The position numbers and the translations under genes were made by a program. A stretch of DNA of 11,715 nt from Phycisphaerae bacterium (GTDB lineage: Bacteria > Planctomycetota > Phycisphaerae > UBA1845 > Fen-1342): contig JAFGRR010000189.1 of the NCBI GenBank assembly GCA_016935035.1, positions 1-11,715 of the forward strand. The letters are read 5' to 3'. The notes beneath the pieces are model-generated. The model searched no databases, was not told the DNA's origin, and saw nothing but the letters and a program-made list of their open reading frames with translations. Below, piece after piece: positions 7,339 to 11,715 of the stretch; positions within the stretch are counted from its first letter, which is position 1; the number at the start of each line of letters is the position of its first letter.

Positions 7339-7370
7339 GAATAATCGGTTTCATGCCCGTTTATTGGGAC

Positions 7371-7397
7371 AAAAACCGCCTCTTATCGGACGATAGG
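7371..7397 (-). terminator. Weak intrinsic terminator candidate after the LOG gene
   Basis: On the minus strand an imperfect hairpin (CTATCG ... CGATAAG with a bulge and tight loop) is followed by GGCGG and a run of five T. It begins about 40 bases past the LOG stop codon. The stem is short, so intrinsic termination is uncertain. It would separate LOG transcription from the secreted-protein operon. Confidence 0.28.
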
Positions 7398-7438
7398 TGC
7401 AGCCTTTCCCCCTTCAATGGCAGCCCCGGCGGGCCGCG

Positions 7439-8230
7439 TCAATCATGCCCATCCCCGTTGCCGCGCCGCCCGTACGCGGGCTTGCGCTTCGGCACAACCG
7501 TCCCTTCAACGCTCACGCCGTACTCCGGGCCGAGTTGTGACAGCTCCGGAATCGCCGGCGTGCCCGCCACGGCGCGACCGTCACGAAAAGCATCGGCGAT
7601 CGACGCCACCGCCTCGTCGGTATCGTCGGTCACGGTGAACAGGTCCAGATCGCCCGGGGAGATGTTGCCATGCAGGTCCTGCATGTTGTCGCGCATCCAG
7701 TCCACCAGCGGAGTCCAGAAACGTGTGCCGATCAGCACGACCTGCATAGGCGGGACCTTGCGCGTCTGTATCAACGTCATGGACTCGAAGAACTCGTCCA
7801 TGGTTCCAAAGCCGCCCGGAAAACAGACGAACGCAAGTGCGTACTTGACGAACATCACCTTGCGCACGAAGAAATAGTGAAAATCGAGCGACACGTTCTG
7901 ATACGGATTGCCGTGCTGCTCCATCGGCAGCCAGATGTTCAGGCCGATGCTCTTGCCATTAGCTTCGGCGGCCCCGCGGTTGGCGGCCTCCATGATGCCC
8001 GGACCACCACCCGTGATTATGGCGAAACCGGCGTCCACGAGCTTATGGGCAACGTCGATGGCCTGCTCGTAGTACAGTTCGCCGGGGCGAGTGCGGGCGG
8101 ACCCGAAGATCGAGACCGCCGGCCCGACGTGTGACATGACGTCGATGCCATCCACGAACTCCGCCATGATGCGGAAAATCCGCCAGGTCTCTTCGGCCGC
8201 CGTTCGGTAGGTGAATTCGCCATCTGACAT
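7439..8230 (-). CDS. LOG-family nucleotide 5'-monophosphate phosphoribohydrolase (TIGR00730 type)
   Basis: 263-residue cytosolic Rossmann-fold protein. LOG enzymes cleave the N-glycosidic bond of nucleoside 5'-monophosphates: cytokinin ribotides in plants and some bacteria, AMP-like substrates in others. Visible motifs are FGSAR (42-46), GGGPGIMEAANRGA (74-87), the R123-K124 pair and PGGFGTMDE (138-146), whose last residue E146 is the catalytic glutamate of the family. The N-terminal YRTAAEETWRIFRIMAEFVDG is typical of the larger bacterial LOG subgroup once misnamed lysine decarboxylase. I chose the ATG at 8230 because AGGAG lies ten bases upstream; the frame stays open to 8398, but that extension is basic, low-complexity and unlike the family. 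The last 25 residues are a charged tail. The gene is divergent from the sigma-54 activator with a 287-base gap. The true substrate cannot be read from the sequence. Confidence 0.93.
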   Translation of the reverse strand: MSDGEFTYRTAAEETWRIFRIMAEFVDGIDVMSHVGPAVSIFGSARTRPGELYYEQAIDVAHKLVDAGFAIITGGGPGIMEAANRGAAEANGKSIGLNIWLPMEQHGNPYQNVSLDFHYFFVRKVMFVKYALAFVCFPGGFGTMDEFFESMTLIQTRKVPPMQVVLIGTRFWTPLVDWMRDNMQDLHGNISPGDLDLFTVTDDTDEAVASIADAFRDGRAVAGTPAIPELSQLGPEYGVSVEGTVVPKRKPAYGRRGNGDGHD

Positions 8231-8282
8231 CGCAATTACTCTCCTGTGGCGTTCGGCGCAAGATGAAAACGCGCAACAATCA

Positions 8283-8309
8283 ATGATAACAGAAACGAGG
8301 TTCCGACAA
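8283..8309 (-). promoter_or_regulatory. Candidate extended -10 promoter for the LOG gene
   Basis: The minus strand carries TG-T-TATCAT, an extended -10 with five of six matches, and TTGTCG 15 bases further upstream as a weak -35. Transcription would start near 8276, about 46 bases before the LOG start codon. The local stretch is clearly more AT-rich than its surroundings. Confidence 0.42.
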
Positions 8310-8466
8310 AACCCAAGACGCGGGAAAACCCCGCCGCGCGCCGTGCTCACCGCTGGGCAGTGAATGAGCCGCCCGCCCCGCCGGCGCCGCGGCCACAACC
8401 CGTTATGATGGGTAGCTCGACGCGCATGGTCGGCCGTGCGGGACCGTGTTAAGCTAACTGCCGGGT

Positions 8467-8490
8467 GTCAGCGCCACACGCGGGGCTGAC
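8467..8490 (+). promoter_or_regulatory. Hairpin in the leader of the sigma-54 activator gene
   Basis: GTCAGC and GCTGAC are exact 6-bp inverted repeats around 12 bases, ending 27 bases before the ATG at 8518. Upstream, TATGAT at 8404-8409 could be a -10 box, but no acceptable -35 precedes it, so no promoter is claimed. The small palindrome GTTAAGCTAAC lies between the two. Confidence 0.2.
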
Positions 8491-8517
8491 CGATACTCGC
8501 GCCGAACCTAAGGAAAG

Positions 8518-9876
8518 ATGGCCCGAACCGCGTTCATTCTGATTCTGCTGGACAATGACGATGCTGGCGCACGGCTTCGCGACGCGTTGCGTGCCCAGAC
8601 CGGCCACTCCTGCCGCGCGGTCGGCACTCTCGACGAGGCCCTGGAGTCGATTCGACACAAGGCTCCCGACATCGTCGTCACGCCGGCGCAGCTCAATGGC
8701 CAAGCCATGGCACCGCCGCTGGCCGGCCTGCTCGACCGCGTCGCGCGTGATTCGAGCCTGGTTCTGATCGGCGCGAATCCGGCTCCGCTAGACGCGCGCA
8801 ACATCCAGGTCGTGCTGCTGCCCGAGAAAGACGACATTATCGAACTGGTTGACCCCATCGCGCGGGCAGCCAAATCCGCGGCCGCCCGGCGTGACGACCG
8901 CCTGCTCGAAAAATCCATCGCCGAGCATCGCCACGATGTGTTCGAGGGCATCGTCGGCAGCTCGGCGGCCATGAAGCGAATCGTCGAACTCATCCGCAAG
9001 GCCGCCCCCAAGGGCAAGCTCAACGTCTTAATTCTGGGCGAAACCGGCACCGGCAAGGACCTCATCGCCCAGGCCATCCACAAACGCTCCAGCCGCTCTC
9101 ACCGCCCCTTCCTGCCGCTCAACTGCGCCGGCATCAACGAGAGCCTGCTCGAAAGCCAACTCTTCGGACACGTCAAGGGCGCGTTCACCGGTGCCGATCG
9201 CGACCGCAAAGGCTACTTCGAGGCTGCCGACGGCGGCACGCTCTTTCTCGACGAGATCGGCGACATGCCGAAGGCCATGCAGGCCAAGCTGCTGCGGGCA
9301 CTCGATCATCGCGAGATCACGCCCGTCGGCTCAACCGAGGTACGCCGCGTCGACGTGCGGCTCATCGCGGCCACGCATGTCGACTTGCAGCGCAGCGTCG
9401 ATGAGGGCCGCTTCCGCGAGGATTTGCTCTACCGCCTGAACCACTGGGTCATACATGTCCCGCCGCTGCGCGAACGGCGCGAGGACATTCCGCTGCTGGC
9501 GATGCACCTGCTCGAACGAGCCAACGAAACGCACGGCACAAGCGTGCCGGGCCTCTCGAACGACGCGATGGAATCGCTGGCCAAATACGTCTGGCGTGGC
9601 AACGTGCGCGAACTCGCCAGCGTCATCGAGGCCATCGCCGTCGCGGTCGAGGATCGCACCATCGAGGCCGATGATCTGCCCGAACGCATCCGCGGACCGC
9701 GCGACCTGGTGCCGGTGTCCGGCGGTATGGTCGGCCTCACGATGGCCGAGATGGAGCGCATGATGATCGAACGCACGCTCCAGGCCACCGGCGGCAATCG
9801 CGAACAAGCCGCCAAGATGCTCGACATCGGTACGCGCACGCTCTACCGCAAACTAAAAGAGTACGGCATCTCCTAG
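8518..9876 (+). CDS. NtrC-family sigma-54-dependent activator with degenerate receiver
   Basis: 452-residue transcription activator that would remodel sigma-54 RNA polymerase by ATP hydrolysis. Residues 1-118 have the length and strand pattern of a CheY-like receiver, with acidic residues D12, D14 and D15. However, P56 stands where the phospho-acceptor Asp should be (PDIVVTP), G85 replaces the conserved Thr/Ser, and the LPKP lysine reads LPEK. The AAA+ domain (about 144-375) is complete: GETGTGKD Walker A at 174-181, GAFTGA at 221-226, Walker B LFLDE at 242-246, and arginines in RFREDLLYRLN (298-308). A Fis-type helix-turn-helix lies at 426-451 (GGNREQAAKMLDIGTRTLYRKL). The motor and sigma-contact loop are therefore intact while phosphorylation seems impossible. 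No histidine kinase is adjacent. AAGGA precedes the ATG by only three bases. The gene is convergent with the TMTC-like gene, 19 bases apart. Confidence 0.95.
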   Translation: MARTAFILILLDNDDAGARLRDALRAQTGHSCRAVGTLDEALESIRHKAPDIVVTPAQLNGQAMAPPLAGLLDRVARDSSLVLIGANPAPLDARNIQVVLLPEKDDIIELVDPIARAAKSAAARRDDRLLEKSIAEHRHDVFEGIVGSSAAMKRIVELIRKAAPKGKLNVLILGETGTGKDLIAQAIHKRSSRSHRPFLPLNCAGINESLLESQLFGHVKGAFTGADRDRKGYFEAADGGTLFLDEIGDMPKAMQAKLLRALDHREITPVGSTEVRRVDVRLIAATHVDLQRSVDEGRFREDLLYRLNHWVIHVPPLRERREDIPLLAMHLLERANETHGTSVPGLSNDAMESLAKYVWRGNVRELASVIEAIAVAVEDRTIEADDLPERIRGPRDLVPVSGGMVGLTMAEMERMMIERTLQATGGNREQAAKMLDIGTRTLYRKLKEYGIS

Positions 9877-9895
9877 TATGCGCTCCAGGTATCAG

Positions 9896-11715
9896 CTAAC
9901 GTCGCTGTAGCTCCGCGATCCTGTTCTCAATCAGACGTTGTAGCTTGGCCTCTGGCGCAAGCAGGTTCCGCTGCACATAGCGAAACCGGCGTACGGCTTC
10001 CGCAGTATGCCCGCCGCGAGCCAGCACTTCTGCCAAGTTGTAGTTCGATTCCAGTTCATCCGGCGCCAACTCAACCGCTCTTCTTGCATGGGTCAGTGCT
10101 GTCGCTGCGTCCTTGGTGACGAGCACCGTCGCGAGAAACATGTGAGCCCGCCAGTTGTCGGGATCTTGGTCAACGACAAACCGAAGCACGTCACGCGCAC
10201 GGGCCAGCTTGTCGTTAGCAACCAGCGCACGAGCCAGCAACCAGCTTGCTTCAAGGTTGTGTGGAGCAAGACGATCTGCGCTCTCTGCCGCTACCAGTGC
10301 CTCCCCGTTCTCTCCCAAGTCAAGCAGGCATTCGCCAAGTTCTACCCACGCCTCAGCGGAGGGAGCCGTCTCGATTCGCCCACGCAGAACATCAATACGT
10401 TCTATAAGCTCACGACTAGTTCCGCGAGCCACGGCCAGTGCCTTCCGGGAGAAGTCATCCAAAGGAGCAAGTTGATCGGCGAGTTCGAGGAACTCAACGG
10501 CTTCATCGCGATCGCCACAGAAGTACGCCGCCGCGCCGCACATCTGCAGCGCCTCAACGCTCCATGACGCGGTCTCGCGCGCCTTTTCGGCGTGTTCACG
10601 TGCTTCGAGAAAAACAGCATCACGCTCCGGCCCCGGCGGCATGGCGCGGCCCTTCATGATCAACTCATCGCTCATCGCGACTTGCAGTTGCACGCTTTGC
10701 GGATACGTCGCCAGATCGGCCCTGAACAGCATCTCGTTCGACGACCAGTCCACGCTCCGCGCCAGACTTCGCAGCCCCAGCGCCGCCAGCAGCACGATCC
10801 CCGCCAGCCGAATCACCCGCAACGTCGATGCCGATGCCCGCTCCATCGCCCCCATGCGTTTCCACAACTCGACGCACCCCAGGGCGACTAGCATCACGAC
10901 TGGCACCGACGGCCAGTACATCAGTCGCTCGGCCATCGTCACGCCAATGATGAGCGCCGTGTTTGAGATCAGCACGTAACTGGCCACGAACATCGCCGCC
11001 AGCGCCGCCACCATCCGCCACCCGCGCCTTTGTTGCACAAACCCCGCCAGCGCCACCAGCGTCGCCAGCATCACCCCCGCCCCAACGATCGTCATCATCG
11101 ACGGGCTGCGGCTCGGTGCGATGACCTTATAGCCGTAATCAGCACACAGCTTGGCCGGCACGACCAGCAACCGTGCGTACTGCCCGACGATCGTCAGCAC
11201 ACCGAAGATGTGCTCGGCCTTGGGCGCCAGCAGGCTGTATCCGACCAACGGGTTCATCACGCGGCTAGGCGGTGCCACGCGTGTCAGGTGCCCCTCAAGC
11301 GCCATGTAGCGCAGCGGCAGATACACGACGACCGGCAAGGCGAGCAACAGCGCGGTTCGGCCCCACCAGCGCCAAGTGCGCTGCGTTGCAAAGCGTGCGT
11401 CTGCATACAGCACGATAATCGCCACCGCCGGCGCGCAGATCGCCGTCTCCTTCGCCGTCAGCGCCGCAAAGAACAGCGCCCCCGCCGCCAGACATCGCCC
11501 AGCACTCGTCACCCGCGTGCCGCCGAGCAGCACCAGCAACCCCAGCAGCATGAAGACCGCGCTGAGCACCTCCGCTCGCCCGACAACATTGGCGACTGCT
11601 TCCGCGTGGATCGGATGCACGGCAAACAGCAGGGCGGCGCACGTCGCGACCGCGTCGCTGTTCAACAGCCGCCGCGTAAGCCGCCAAACCAGCGCGCAGG
11701 CCAGCCCGTGCAACA
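9896..11715 (-). CDS. TMTC/DUF1736-type membrane glycosyltransferase-like protein with TPR repeats (5' end missing)
   Basis: The frame is open to the right edge, so the N-terminus is outside; the TTG at 11711-11713 is an internal Leu, not a start. The visible 605 residues begin with multiple membrane helices (about 22-64, 72-103, 119-135, 205-226, 236-256, 268-283, 300-318). Family signatures are HPIHAEAVANVVGRAEVLS (33-51), the DUF1736 stretch NPLVGYSLLAP ... VVPAKLCADYGY (154-195), and TMAERLMYWPSVP (259-271). These match TMTC proteins, which in animals are ER O-mannosyltransferases of the GT-C fold; the catalytic acidic motif normally lies before the first visible helix. Residues about 452-585 are four TPR-like units (for example AWVELGECLLDLGENGEAL). 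It probably acts at the cytoplasmic membrane with TPRs outside. Donor and acceptor are unknown. The TPR end of the gene is less GC-rich than the membrane part. Confidence 0.88.
   Translation of the reverse strand, partial: LHGLACALVWRLTRRLLNSDAVATCAALLFAVHPIHAEAVANVVGRAEVLSAVFMLLGLLVLLGGTRVTSAGRCLAAGALFFAALTAKETAICAPAVAIIVLYADARFATQRTWRWWGRTALLLALPVVVYLPLRYMALEGHLTRVAPPSRVMNPLVGYSLLAPKAEHIFGVLTIVGQYARLLVVPAKLCADYGYKVIAPSRSPSMMTIVGAGVMLATLVALAGFVQQRRGWRMVAALAAMFVASYVLISNTALIIGVTMAERLMYWPSVPVVMLVALGCVELWKRMGAMERASASTLRVIRLAGIVLLAALGLRSLARSVDWSSNEMLFRADLATYPQSVQLQVAMSDELIMKGRAMPPGPERDAVFLEAREHAEKARETASWSVEALQMCGAAAYFCGDRDEAVEFLELADQLAPLDDFSRKALAVARGTSRELIERIDVLRGRIETAPSAEAWVELGECLLDLGENGEALVAAESADRLAPHNLEASWLLARALVANDKLARARDVLRFVVDQDPDNWRAHMFLATVLVTKDAATALTHARRAVELAPDELESNYNLAEVLARGGHTAEAVRRFRYVQRNLLAPEAKLQRLIENRIAELQRR

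Noticed and set aside
7353..7877. Plus-strand frame starting in the gap after the LOG gene
   Set aside because: It overlaps the LOG gene antisense for most of its length and its product has no family features. Only the first 85 bases are intergenic.
8231..8398. N-terminal extension of the LOG protein to an upstream in-frame start
   Set aside because: The extra 56 residues are basic and unlike the family, contain the predicted promoter, and have no good ribosome site. The ATG at 8230 has AGGAG at a suitable distance.
9877..9895. Bidirectional terminator between the convergent activator and TMTC-like genes
   Set aside because: Only a 4-bp GCAT/ATGC pairing around the junction can be drawn, without T-runs on either strand.

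Overview
The window looks like a piece of a GC-rich chromosome from a planctomycete, most likely a Phycisphaerae-like or uncultured Planctomycetota lineage. The argument rests on style, not on a marker gene. Two neighbouring secreted proteins end in almost the same dockerin-like calcium-binding tail, with the wording GDxNCDGxVDVFDID...YEAAYPDCD. One of them also carries a run of DCNxNxxPDECD repeats. Both are typical of the secretomes of that phylum. No rRNA, tRNA, CRISPR array, transposase or phage gene was seen.

Layout from left to right. (1) Bases 1-1100, minus strand: the first 366 codons of a PutA-type proline dehydrogenase, cut by the left edge. A leader of about 180 bases with hairpins and a plausible sigma-70 promoter precedes it. 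(2) Bases 1345-7200, minus strand: two genes 57 bases apart. The upstream one encodes a 985-residue exported protein with a zinc-protease motif (HEMSHQLGLID) between two related carbohydrate-binding-like modules. The downstream one encodes a 946-residue exported NosD-type right-handed beta-helix protein. Both have signal peptides, strong Shine-Dalgarno sites and the same C-terminal tail, so they probably form an operon for extracellular or surface proteins. A sigma-54-like -24/-12 element lies in the short gap between them. (3) Bases 7439-8230, minus strand: a LOG-family (TIGR00730-type) nucleotide phosphoribohydrolase with its own extended -10 promoter. (4) Bases 8518-9876, plus strand, divergent from the LOG gene: an NtrC-type sigma-54 activator with an intact AAA+ motor and Fis-type helix-turn-helix, but a receiver domain that has lost its phospho-acceptor aspartate. 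(5) Bases 9896 to the right edge, minus strand, convergent with the activator: a TMTC/DUF1736-type membrane protein with C-terminal TPR repeats, probably a GT-C glycosyltransferase, truncated by the window end.

The genes do not form one obvious pathway. Proline catabolism, nucleotide turnover, transcription control and cell-surface work sit side by side, as is common in planctomycete chromosomes. The parts most likely to act together are the two secreted proteins, and possibly the sigma-54 activator if the -24/-12 element is real. A TMTC-type enzyme could in principle glycosylate exported proteins, but nothing in the window ties it to these two. I found no convincing new multi-gene defence or mobile system. 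The best leads are the protease architecture, the shared tail, the tandem repeat block and the degenerate receiver.
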